From: Pirellulimonas nuda
GTDB taxonomy: Bacteria > Planctomycetota > Planctomycetia > Pirellulales > Lacipirellulaceae
Assembly (NCBI RefSeq): GCF_007750855.1
Contig: NZ_CP036291.1
Coordinates: 5,802,905-5,866,904, forward strand
Direction of reading: 5' to 3'
Length of the DNA: 64,000 nucleotides
The notes below the pieces were generated by a model, which worked only from the letters and a program-made list of their open reading frames with translations, was not told the origin of the DNA and made no database searches. The stretch's first letter is position 1. Every line of letters begins with the position of its first letter. Shown in pieces: positions 42,480 through 50,861 of the stretch. Position numbers and translations under genes: made by a program.

Positions 42480-44861
42480 ATGGCCAAGTCGGGCGCGGTT
42501 TGGGGCATCGACATTGGCAGCTGCGCACTCAAGGCGCTCCGCTGTCGACCGCACGAGAAGGACACAGCCCAACTGGTTGTGGAGGCCTTCGACTACGTCG
42601 AGTATCCGAAGCTGCTCAGCCAGCCCGACGCGGATCGCGAGGCGCTCGTGCGCGAAGCGCTCGACACCTTCCTGTCACGCAACGAGGTTGCCGACGATCA
42701 CGTGGCGATGTCGGTCCCGGGCCAAAGTGGTCTGGCTCGGTTCATCAAGCTCCCTCCGGTCGAATCCAAGAAGATCCCGGACATCGTCAAGTACGAGGCG
42801 CGGCAGCAGATCCCCTTCGCCCTCGAAGACGTGGTGTGGGACTACCAGCCCCTCCGCGGAGGCAACCGGGACGAAGGCTTCGCGCTCGACACCGAGGTCG
42901 GCCTGTTTGCGATGAAGCGCGACCAAGTGGCACGCGCCCTCGAACCGCTCGAGCGCTCCGGCCTTGATGTTGAGGTGGTGCAGCTTGCGCCGCTGGCCGT
43001 CTACAACTACATCTGCTTCGATCAGATCGGCGACCTCTCGGATGTTGAGTTCAACCCAGAAGACCCGCCGCCGTCGCTCGTGGTGCTCTCGCTCGGCACG
43101 GACGCGACCGACATGGTCATCACCAACGGCTTCCGGGTTTGGCAACGCAGCATCCCGATCGGCGGCAGCCACTTCACCAAAGCGCTTACCAAAGAGCTGA
43201 AGCTCACCTTCGACAAGGCGGAGCACCTCAAGCGTAACCCGACCAAGGCCGAGGACCCCAAGGCGCTGTTCCAGGCCATGCGGCCCGTCTTCAGCAACCT
43301 AGTGAGCGAAGTACAGAAGTCGCTCGGCTTCTACATGAGCAACAACCGCAAGGCGAAGCTCACCGAGATCGTCGCGTTGGGAAACCCCATGAAGCTGCCC
43401 GGCCTGCAGCGTTTCCTTACCGAGCAGCTCGAACTTCCCGTAAAGCTGGTCAAGAGCTACGACGCCCTTGCCGGCGGCAGCGTCACCGACTCCGCCCCGT
43501 TCAAGGAGAACCGCCTCGCCTTCGGCGTCGCGTACGGCCTGTGCGTCCAGGGCCTCGGACGCGGCGAGCTGAACACCAACCTCCTGCCGCAGGAGATCGT
43601 CACCCGGCGTCTGGTGCAGGCCAAGAAGCCCTGGGCGGTGGCCGCGGCGGCCCTGCTGCTCGCCGGGCTGGGCGCCAACTACGCCGCCCATTGGCGGTCG
43701 TGGAGCACGGTCGACCTTGAGGACGACTGGAAGCCCGCCATCACCAAATCGCAGAGCGTCTCATCGTCCGCCACGTCGTTGGCGTCAACCAACACCACGC
43801 TGGTAGAACAATTCGAGAGCATCAAGGCGATCGGCAACAGCCTGCAGAGCAACACCGAAGGGCGGCTGCTGTGGCCCGAGCTCATCAAAGCGATCGACGC
43901 CGCGATGCCGCACAGCGCCCGTCCGAAGGACGCCGAGGCCGCAAAGCCCACCGCGCACGACGTGGCGCACCGTGAGGAGCTGCACATCGAATCGCTCGAC
44001 TGCCAGCACTTCGACGACGTCGGGACCTGGTTTACCAACGTGCAGAGCATCTACGACGAGGTGCAGCGTTCCGAACAGTCCCTCTCCGACCGCCGGGCCA
44101 GGAAGGCGCCCCCCGCAGCAGGCGACGCCGCGCCGCCAGACGGCGATGCAGCAGAAGCGGGCGCCGACGGCGCCGTTGACGACGCGGCAGAGGCCGCCCC
44201 GGACGAACTTCCTCCGGAAGAGGCGCCGGTCGATGGGGGCGCCGAAGAAGAACTGTACGCCGACTCGGGCGAGCTGGGCGTCGATGGTGAGATGGGCGTC
44301 GATGGTGAGATGGGCATCGACGGTGAAATGGGCATCGACGGCGAAGCCGCACCCGTAGGGCCCACCGGGCCGGGCTGGGTGATCCAGCTCATCGGGCACC
44401 ACTTCCACAACAGCGACTCGAAAGACAAAGAGAACACGATCAACCGGGGCGATGAAGGCGAACTCTTTGTCCGCCGTACGTTAATCCAGAATCTGGCCGA
44501 GGGGACCGTGAAGCTCCCCGACGGGGAGAACGGCGCCCTCGTCGACGTGAAGCTCGAAGACCTCGGGATCGCCTATCCGGTGGTGGTGACCAAAGAGCCG
44601 ATCGTCCGCGTCACGTACGACCCGAACGCCACCAGCGCCGAAGACGTAGCGAACCCCAATGCAGGGGTCGCGGAGCCGCTCGGTTTCGGCACATTCGGCG
44701 CCAAGCCCGATCGCAACGCGCCGATCGTGGAAGTCGAGCCCCCCGAGCTTTGGGGCCTACGGCGTTACAACTTCATTGTGCAGTTCGTGTGGCAGCCGCG
44801 CACGCGCACCGAGCGACGCGAGGGGCCGGCGACCGACGAAGTGATGGCAGAAGAGTTTTAA
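42480..44861 (+). CDS. PilM-PilN fusion protein of a type IV pilus-like system
   Basis: 793 residues from the ATG at 42480. Residues 1-360 are an actin-like PilM domain: VWGIDIGSCALKAL, MSVPGQSGLARFIKLPPV, QQIPFALEDVVWDYQ, LSLGTDATDM and LAFGVAYGLCVQGLG. It continues straight into ELNTNLLPQEI (363-373), the short motif by which a separate PilN normally docks on PilM. A membrane helix follows at about 384-400, then a periplasmic region. The linker contains four VDGEMG-type 6-residue repeats near 600. So cytoplasmic PilM and membrane PilN are one chain. It heads the row with the two genes that follow at gaps of 63 and about 100 bases. Confidence 0.85.
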   Translation: MAKSGAVWGIDIGSCALKALRCRPHEKDTAQLVVEAFDYVEYPKLLSQPDADREALVREALDTFLSRNEVADDHVAMSVPGQSGLARFIKLPPVESKKIPDIVKYEARQQIPFALEDVVWDYQPLRGGNRDEGFALDTEVGLFAMKRDQVARALEPLERSGLDVEVVQLAPLAVYNYICFDQIGDLSDVEFNPEDPPPSLVVLSLGTDATDMVITNGFRVWQRSIPIGGSHFTKALTKELKLTFDKAEHLKRNPTKAEDPKALFQAMRPVFSNLVSEVQKSLGFYMSNNRKAKLTEIVALGNPMKLPGLQRFLTEQLELPVKLVKSYDALAGGSVTDSAPFKENRLAFGVAYGLCVQGLGRGELNTNLLPQEIVTRRLVQAKKPWAVAAAALLLAGLGANYAAHWRSWSTVDLEDDWKPAITKSQSVSSSATSLASTNTTLVEQFESIKAIGNSLQSNTEGRLLWPELIKAIDAAMPHSARPKDAEAAKPTAHDVAHREELHIESLDCQHFDDVGTWFTNVQSIYDEVQRSEQSLSDRRARKAPPAAGDAAPPDGDAAEAGADGAVDDAAEAAPDELPPEEAPVDGGAEEELYADSGELGVDGEMGVDGEMGIDGEMGIDGEAAPVGPTGPGWVIQLIGHHFHNSDSKDKENTINRGDEGELFVRRTLIQNLAEGTVKLPDGENGALVDVKLEDLGIAYPVVVTKEPIVRVTYDPNATSAEDVANPNAGVAEPLGFGTFGAKPDRNAPIVEVEPPELWGLRRYNFIVQFVWQPRTRTERREGPATDEVMAEEF
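44277..44348. repeat. 18-bp tandem repeat, four units, in the PilM-PilN gene
   Basis: Four units of 18 bases encode G(V/I)DGEM-type hexapeptides. Units 1 and 2 are identical and unit 3 differs by a few bases. Unit 4 encodes GIDGEA. It lies in an acidic, probably disordered linker before the last periplasmic part. Confidence 0.85.
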
Positions 44862-44924
44862 AGCGAACCGAGACACGACACTTGCGCGCGGCGACTCGCC
44901 CGCTTTCGGACCCAGGAATTGGCT

Positions 44925-46364
44925 ATGGATCAGTTAAAAGCCGCTTTCGCATGGCTCAAGAAGCACCACTTCTGGGTGCTGGGTGCTGTTGCGCCGCTCA
45001 TCGCGATCGCCTGCTGGTGGATGGGCGCCTCAGAACTGGACAAGCAGTTCGTAGCGAACAAAGGCAAGATCGATGGAGAGTTTCAGAGCCATCAGGCGCT
45101 CTCAAGCAAGTCGTTCTTGCCCAACGACCCGGTCAACAACCGCCAGACCCAAGAGAACGACGCGCTCGCCAAACGCATCGAGAAGCTGTGGACCCGGCTC
45201 TACGACCGCCAGCGCGAAGTCGTGCTCCGTTGGCCGGCCGAGCTGGGCGACGACTTTGTCGATGAGGTCCAGGACCTCCAGTTCGGCGACTGGATCCGCG
45301 ACGGGCTGCGTCAAACTTACCTCAACTACATCGTCAACTACTTCCCCAACCTGAGAACCATCGTTGGCGCCCAAGAGCTCGCCGACGAGGACACGCTGGG
45401 CGGCTTCGGCGGCGGCGGAGGCGAGTACGGCGGCCGCGGCGGCGGGGGCGAGTACGGCGGCGGAGGCTTCGGCGGCGGAAGCGGGGGCGACTACGCCGCG
45501 GTCGACACGGAGCAGCTAGTTGATCAGGACTTCATTGTCTACTGGGTCGACCAAGCCGCGGTCAAAAGCACCCTCGTCTGGGACCGTCAGCCCAGCCCGC
45601 TGCGGGTGTGGGTCACGCAAGAGAACCTCTGGGTCTACGAGACGCTGCTGCGGGCCATCGCGGCGACCAACGTAGCGTCGGGCGCCGATCGCAACTCAAA
45701 CGCCGCGGTGCAGCAGATCCTCGAGATGCAGGTCGGCCCGCTCGCCGCCCGTGAGAGCCGGGCGACCGGACGCCTTTACACCCCCGAAACCGCATCACCG
45801 CTCGGGGGCCTCGGCGAGAGTGAGTACGGCGACAGCGACGGGTTCGCGATGGACGACCCCAGCGGGGGCGGGGACATGATGTCGGAGCTCGGAGAAGGGA
45901 TGGGGGGCGACAGCGAAGTCACCGAACTGCTCTACGGACGCTACCTGGATGAGAACGGCCTGCCGATCGAGATCGTCGAACCGGTGGAGTACCCCATCGG
46001 CGCCGAGTTTAAACGCCTGCCGGTGCGATTGGCCCTCTACATGGACCAGCGCTGGGTGAACCAGCTCATCCTGGAGCTCGCCAACGCCCCGCTTCAAGTG
46101 GAGATCCAAGAAGTACGGATCAATCCCGGCGGCAGCGTCGGAAGCGGAGGCGGCGGCGGCGGCGGGGGCGGCGAGTACGGCGGCGGCGGCTCTGGCTCGC
46201 CCTTCGCCAACAACACGGAAGACATCCAGGCGTTCAACCGGCGACCCTCGGTCGTGCCCGTGGTGCTGCAAGGAATCGTGTACATCTTCAACCAGCCCGA
46301 CCCGGCAGCGCTCAAAGTCCAAGGGGACGATTCCCTCGACATGGCGATGCTCACCGAACCGTGA
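44925..46364 (+). CDS. Single-pass membrane protein with Gly/Tyr-rich linkers (PilO-like?)
   Basis: 479 residues from the ATG at 44925, with AGGAA about 9 bases upstream. One N-terminal membrane helix (FWVLGAVAPLIAIACWWMG) is followed by a helical segment, then Gly-rich linkers with GGEYGGRGG-type repeats (about 160-185 and 405-430). Between the linkers are folded parts, including RLPVRLALYMDQRWVNQLIL then ELANAPLQVEIQEVRINP. That order (short cytoplasmic tail, helix, coiled coil, ferredoxin-like C-terminal domain) fits PilO, the PilN partner. The assignment rests on position and topology rather than on a signature. It follows the PilM-PilN gene by 63 bases. Confidence 0.7.
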   Translation: MDQLKAAFAWLKKHHFWVLGAVAPLIAIACWWMGASELDKQFVANKGKIDGEFQSHQALSSKSFLPNDPVNNRQTQENDALAKRIEKLWTRLYDRQREVVLRWPAELGDDFVDEVQDLQFGDWIRDGLRQTYLNYIVNYFPNLRTIVGAQELADEDTLGGFGGGGGEYGGRGGGGEYGGGGFGGGSGGDYAAVDTEQLVDQDFIVYWVDQAAVKSTLVWDRQPSPLRVWVTQENLWVYETLLRAIAATNVASGADRNSNAAVQQILEMQVGPLAARESRATGRLYTPETASPLGGLGESEYGDSDGFAMDDPSGGGDMMSELGEGMGGDSEVTELLYGRYLDENGLPIEIVEPVEYPIGAEFKRLPVRLALYMDQRWVNQLILELANAPLQVEIQEVRINPGGSVGSGGGGGGGGGEYGGGGSGSPFANNTEDIQAFNRRPSVVPVVLQGIVYIFNQPDPAALKVQGDDSLDMAMLTEP

Positions 46365-46463
46365 GAAACGGTCGGGCCCCCGCAGCACCAGCGGAATAGA
46401 CCGTGGCGTTCGTCTCGAATCGACTAACGGCGTGAATCCAGCAAGGCACGGAGCGATAGCAAA

Positions 46464-48554
46464 ATGGCATCCCCACTCTCAACCGGCGGCATCAAGGGGC
46501 TTGCGCTGCGACACGGCGAAAAGGCGGTCATGGCGATTGTCGCCCTGGCGACCGGCTGGGTCGTTTTTACTTCGCTCGACCAAGAATCGATGGACAAGGT
46601 CCCAACGGACCTGACCGCAGCCGCGTCGAGCAGCGAGAAAAAGATCTCGCAGTTCTCGTGGGAACGCGCCGAACAAGAGCCGGAAAACATCCGCATCGCC
46701 GATCAGTTCGATCTGATCGCGGCCGGCGACGCCCCCAAGAAAGACTACGCCATTGCTTCGAGCGGTTGGAATCCGGGCGTCGTCCCCCCGACCGTGCTGC
46801 GGACCGACCCGGAACTGCTCGCCGCGGTCGATCTTCGCGGCGCGGGAGAGAGCTTCCTCATGGCGACGTATAGCTCCGACGCCCAGAAGCAGCTCGCGCT
46901 CGACGAACGAAAGAAGGAAGCCGAGGCCCGCAGGAAGGCAGAAGAGGCCGCAGAAGCCGCCGCACGCGACGCCGACAACGGCGGCCGCGGCCGCCGGGCT
47001 TCCCGTGGCGCAGAATCGGAATACGGGCTGAACCCGGAAGACGACCCCGATGTACGCGCCGTCGAGGCAGCGGTCCGCCCCGCGGGCGTCAGCCTCAGCG
47101 GGGGCGAGAAGGTCGAAGTGGTCTCGTGCGCCGTCGTTGTCGCCAAAGTGCCAATTGAGAAGCAGTACCTGAAGTACCAGTCAACCTTCCAGGACGCCAA
47201 GGGCTACGACCCCACACGCGACACCCCCAAATACCTGGGCTACTTCGTCCAGCGTGCCGAGGTGACGGGCGGCGAGCTGCAGTGGGAGGACGCCCGCCTA
47301 CGCAACGGAAAGTCGCCGACCGGGCAGGGCCTGGCGGCCGTTACGGAAAAGACGCTTCCCTACTTCGTGTACGACTGGGTTTCACCCATGGAGGCCCCCG
47401 AAGACGGGCGGTACGTGCATCCTCTGCTGACGCTCCCGCTCCCGCCACGTGTGGGTCAAGACTGGGGTCCCGAGGTCGTCCACCCCGACATCCCCTTGGC
47501 CGTGGACGCAGAACTCGACGAGGACTTCGGCGAAGAAGAGCTGCCAGACGCTCCCCTGGAAGGGGGCAGCCTGTTCGGCGGCGGGGCCGCCGGCGGCTTT
47601 GGCGATAGCTTCGGTGGACGCGGCGGGGGTGGCGGCGGCTTCGGCGGCGAGTACGGCGGCCGCGGCGGCGGTGGCGGGGGCTTCGGCGGCGAGTACGGCG
47701 GCCGCGGCGGTGGCGGCGGCGACTTTGGGGGCGAGTACGGCGGCCGCGGCGGCGGTGGAGGCGGCGCCATGGGCTTTGACGGCGGCAACTTCGAGCCGCA
47801 GGCGCCCGAAGTGATGCTCCGCTTTATCGACTTCAACGTAGAGCCGGGCCGGAAGTACAAGTACCGAGTGCAACTCGTGTTGGTCGACGTCAACGTGCTA
47901 GCTAGCGCTCGCGACCTGGATGGCGAAGTCAAGGCCCGCACAAGCGAAGCCCGGGCGAAACTAGAAGAGCATTTCAACAAGGCCGCGCTCCGCGCCGACG
48001 CGAATCAATCGCCTCCCGACCCTCCCTTTATCAAGGGCGAGTGGAGCGAACCGAGCACGACGATTTCGATCCCGTTTGCGGGGGGCGTCTACGTCGTTTC
48101 GAGCAAGGCGGCGAACGGGTTCAACGACGAGCCCAGAGCCAGCCTCGTTGTCCAAGCGTTCGACGTGCAGAAGATCGACCCCGACCCCAACAGCCGCGTC
48201 CGGCAGGCGGTTGAGGCCGAGTACGAGCGCCAATTGCGCCGCGGCGGGGTCGCCAACGACAAGCGAGAGGCGTGGGCCCTGATCAGCCAGGGGCGTATGC
48301 TGCGGCGCGTCGACGACTTTGTCTTCCGCACCGACACCACGCTGCTCGACATCGCCGGCGGCGAGAAGCTTACCGCGGACTACAGCGAACCGACACGCGT
48401 CCTCATCATGGACCCCACCGGCAGGCTATCGGTCCGTGACCAGGTCGAAGACTCCGAGCAGGTCTCCCGCCACAAGCTGATCTGGGCAGAGCCCGACCGC
48501 CGCCGCGACCCGAATTCGGTCAATCGCGGCGACTTCTTCATGGGAGAAGGCTAG
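46464..48554 (+). CDS. Single-pass protein with Gly/Tyr-rich repeats, pil-cluster component
   Basis: 696 residues. A membrane helix lies near the N-terminus (EKAVMAIVALATGWVVFTSL), followed by a helical Lys/Glu/Ala region (QLALDERKKEAEARRKAEEA). A beta-rich part starts at about 205. Residues 387-428 are three 14-residue repeats, GGGGGGFGGEYGGR and close variants. A folded C-terminal part (about 440-690) contains MLRFIDFNVEPGRKYKYRVQ and AGGVYVVSSKAANGF, a fibronectin-like beta layout. The same EYGGRGGGG linker occurs in the previous gene, so the two proteins probably evolved and work together. PilP-type partner is inference from position. Confidence 0.72.
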   Translation: MASPLSTGGIKGLALRHGEKAVMAIVALATGWVVFTSLDQESMDKVPTDLTAAASSSEKKISQFSWERAEQEPENIRIADQFDLIAAGDAPKKDYAIASSGWNPGVVPPTVLRTDPELLAAVDLRGAGESFLMATYSSDAQKQLALDERKKEAEARRKAEEAAEAAARDADNGGRGRRASRGAESEYGLNPEDDPDVRAVEAAVRPAGVSLSGGEKVEVVSCAVVVAKVPIEKQYLKYQSTFQDAKGYDPTRDTPKYLGYFVQRAEVTGGELQWEDARLRNGKSPTGQGLAAVTEKTLPYFVYDWVSPMEAPEDGRYVHPLLTLPLPPRVGQDWGPEVVHPDIPLAVDAELDEDFGEEELPDAPLEGGSLFGGGAAGGFGDSFGGRGGGGGGFGGEYGGRGGGGGGFGGEYGGRGGGGGDFGGEYGGRGGGGGGAMGFDGGNFEPQAPEVMLRFIDFNVEPGRKYKYRVQLVLVDVNVLASARDLDGEVKARTSEARAKLEEHFNKAALRADANQSPPDPPFIKGEWSEPSTTISIPFAGGVYVVSSKAANGFNDEPRASLVVQAFDVQKIDPDPNSRVRQAVEAEYERQLRRGGVANDKREAWALISQGRMLRRVDDFVFRTDTTLLDIAGGEKLTADYSEPTRVLIMDPTGRLSVRDQVEDSEQVSRHKLIWAEPDRRRDPNSVNRGDFFMGEG
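47622..47747. repeat. Three 42-bp tandem repeats in the pil-cluster gene
   Basis: Units at 47622-47663, 47664-47705 and 47706-47747 each encode 14 residues ending FGGEYGGR. Differences are mainly at third codon positions, except for one Gly to Asp change in unit 3. Related EYGG stretches occur in the preceding gene. Confidence 0.88.
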
Positions 48555-48765
48555 GCCCTTGGCGGGCGCCGGCCTACGGCCAGCGCCCGTGGCGCCTGCT
48601 AGCGGGCGGCGTGGGGGTTGGCCGCTAGTTCCGGGCGCACTGTGTCGGCCGAAACTCCCTTGGTGGATGGCGGGCGCTTCTGCTACTCTCCCGCCCCCTC
48701 AAGGCGCTAGGGGCGACGCGTGCGTGTCGCCCCGACGACGCCGCTACCAGGGAGGAGTGTCCCCG

Positions 48766-50001
48766 ATGCGATGCGCCCCGTCTTTCGTGCCCGTCACGCT
48801 TCTCGCCGTCATTGCAGCCGGTTTCGTCGAACCGGCTGTTGGGCAGTCGTTCTGGGAGCGTTTCGCCCCGGTAGAACGGGTGAGCGCCGAACCCAAGGGT
48901 GACTACACCCTCACCGACAAGCACGGCCCGTGGCTCATCATGGCCAGCACTTTCAGCGGCGAAGGCGCCGAGAAGCAGGCGCGCGAACTCGCGTTAGAGC
49001 TGCGCTCTCGCCAGAACCTGAACGCCTACGTCCACAACATGGAGTTCGACTACTCGGGCGGCGTAACGGGCAAAGGGCTCGATATCTACGGCGAACCCAT
49101 CCGGATGCGCTACCAACGCGGCAGCGAGGTCACCGAGTTCACGGTGCTCGTGGGAGACTTCGCCGCGGTCGACGATCCGCGCGCACAACGCATGCTGCAA
49201 GACATCAAGACCATGCACCCCGAAGCGCTCAGCGCCACCAGCGGGAAGAGCAGCGCTCAGAATTACGGCGGTTTCCGCAGCTGGCTACGCGGTCGTAGCG
49301 GCGGCGCCGAGGGCCCGATGCGCACGGCCTTCATGGCGCCCAACCCCCTCTTGCCGCACGACTACTTCACGCCCCGCGGCGTCGAGAAGGAAGTAGCCAA
49401 GTGGAACAGCCGGGTGGAGCACAGCCTGCTCAAAGCCCCGAACAGGTACACCGTCCGCGTCGCCACCTTCCGCGGCCGCGGCACCCTGCAGGGGGCGGCC
49501 AGCGTCATGTCTACGCGGGTCAAGAACAAGAAGGCGGATGACGGCGAGGCGCTTGTCGAGGCGGCCGAGAACGCCCACCTGCTCACCGAGGCGCTGCGTG
49601 ACGCGGGCTACGAGGCCTACGAATTCCACGACCGCGACGAGAGCTACGTGACGATCGGCTCGTTCGACCGGGTCAGCCAGACGTCGCCCGACGGCAGCGA
49701 GACGCCAACCGCCGAGGTGCAGCGGATCATCCAGACCTTCGGCGCCGCGTACAATACGCCGGCCGAACCGCTCCCCAGCCCGATCGCCCGGAAGCAGCTC
49801 AAGGTAGATCCAGCGGTCGTGCAGGCGCAGTTCAACCAAGCCTTTGCGGGAGAGGTCGGCCAGACGGCCGCGGGCCTTACCCCGAAGTTTGCTCAGGTCG
49901 AGGCAGAACGCGGCAAGTTCCGGCCGGTGCCGTTCGACATCCAGCCTTACGTGATGGACGCTCCGAAGAAGACCGTCAGCGGGGTCTTCTCCTGGCGGTA
50001 G
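48766..50001 (+). CDS. Secreted protein with a SPOR-like segment
   Basis: 411 residues from the ATG at 48766, which has GGAGGAG 8 bases upstream; this decides the start. A signal peptide (VPVTLLAVIAAGFVEPAVG) is followed by PWLIMASTFSGEGAEKQAREL, a pattern like SPOR domains (strand, then helix with conserved Ala). A similar strand-helix unit recurs at RYTVRVATFRGRGTLQG. SPOR domains bind denuded peptidoglycan, so a septal or cell-wall role is possible. It follows the pil-like row by 211 bases on the same strand and may be a fourth member. A hairpin follows its stop. Confidence 0.7.
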   Translation: MRCAPSFVPVTLLAVIAAGFVEPAVGQSFWERFAPVERVSAEPKGDYTLTDKHGPWLIMASTFSGEGAEKQARELALELRSRQNLNAYVHNMEFDYSGGVTGKGLDIYGEPIRMRYQRGSEVTEFTVLVGDFAAVDDPRAQRMLQDIKTMHPEALSATSGKSSAQNYGGFRSWLRGRSGGAEGPMRTAFMAPNPLLPHDYFTPRGVEKEVAKWNSRVEHSLLKAPNRYTVRVATFRGRGTLQGAASVMSTRVKNKKADDGEALVEAAENAHLLTEALRDAGYEAYEFHDRDESYVTIGSFDRVSQTSPDGSETPTAEVQRIIQTFGAAYNTPAEPLPSPIARKQLKVDPAVVQAQFNQAFAGEVGQTAAGLTPKFAQVEAERGKFRPVPFDIQPYVMDAPKKTVSGVFSWR

Positions 50002-50036
50002 CCCGTGCGACGGTACGCCTCACTTCCTAGAATCGC

Positions 50037-50068
50037 CAACAGGCGCCGGCGACCGCCGACGCCTGTTG
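50037..50068. terminator. Hairpin after the SPOR-like gene
   Basis: The outer arms CAACAGGCG and CGCCTGTTG pair, with an inner CGGC/GCCG pair and a 4-base loop. It lies 36 bases after the stop and before the next gene. There is no clear T-tract. Confidence 0.55.
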
Positions 50069-50145
50069 AACGTTCGGATCAAATCGCTGGCCGATCGATG
50101 GGGCCCTGCCTTGCGGACGGTCCGAACCTGGCCACAATTCTGGGC

Positions 50146-50769
50146 ATGAATGTCGAGCCCACTGTTGATCCTCCGCTGCTGGTCATTGGCACCCACAACG
50201 CCAAGAAGGGCGTCGAGCTGGTTGAGTTGCTCGCGCCCCACGGCGTCGCGGTGCAAACGCTCGCGGCGTTTCCCGAAGCGGTTGAAGTAGACGAGACGGG
50301 CGCCACGTTCGCCGAGAACGCCCGCCTGAAAGCAACCGAGCAGGCCAAAGCCCTGCGGTGCTGGGTGCTCGCGGACGACTCCGGACTGGAGGTGGACGCC
50401 CTGGATGGCGCCCCAGGCGTGTACTCGGCGCGCTTCGCCGGCCCCGCCTGCGACGACCAAGCGAACAACCGCCTGCTGCTGGAGAAGCTGCGGGCGACTC
50501 CCGCCCAGCGGCGCGGCGCCCAATTTGTGTGCAGCGTCGCGCTTGCGGACCCCGCGGGAACGGTGCGGGCCGAGGCCTCCGGCCTGTGCCGGGGACGGGT
50601 CTTGGAGGCGCTGCACGGGGAGAACGGCTTCGGCTACGACCCGCTCTTTCTAGTACGTGAGTACCACCTCACTTTCGGACAGCTAGGCCGCGAAGTGAAG
50701 CGTACCCTCAGCCATCGGGCGCGGGCGTTGCGGGCGATTCTGCCGAGCGTGCTCTCGCTGGTAAGGTAG
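50146..50769 (+). CDS. rdgB: Non-canonical purine NTP pyrophosphatase (RdgB/HAM1 family)
   Basis: 207 residues from the ATG at 50146. Signatures are GTHNAKKGVELVELL, ADDSGLEVDALDGAPGVYSA then RFAGP, and near the C-terminus GFGYDPLFLV and LSHRARAL. The enzyme hydrolyses ITP, dITP and XTP to monophosphates, protecting the nucleotide pool. The frame is open 141 bases further upstream, but that part runs through the hairpin and lacks family features. Single gene followed by the M20 amidohydrolase after 92 bases. Confidence 0.93.
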   Translation: MNVEPTVDPPLLVIGTHNAKKGVELVELLAPHGVAVQTLAAFPEAVEVDETGATFAENARLKATEQAKALRCWVLADDSGLEVDALDGAPGVYSARFAGPACDDQANNRLLLEKLRATPAQRRGAQFVCSVALADPAGTVRAEASGLCRGRVLEALHGENGFGYDPLFLVREYHLTFGQLGREVKRTLSHRARALRAILPSVLSLVR

Positions 50770-50861
50770 GCGTTGGTGTTCCGGGATTCCGGCGGGGACT
50801 ATGATCTGGTCTGGGCACGCGCCGGGCGTAGCCCGGCGGCCATTGATCGCTCGGAAATACA

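Noticed and set aside
44925-48554. Collagen-like or spider-silk-like repeat proteins
   Set aside because: The Gly stretches lack the strict Gly-x-y period of collagen and form only short linkers between folded parts.
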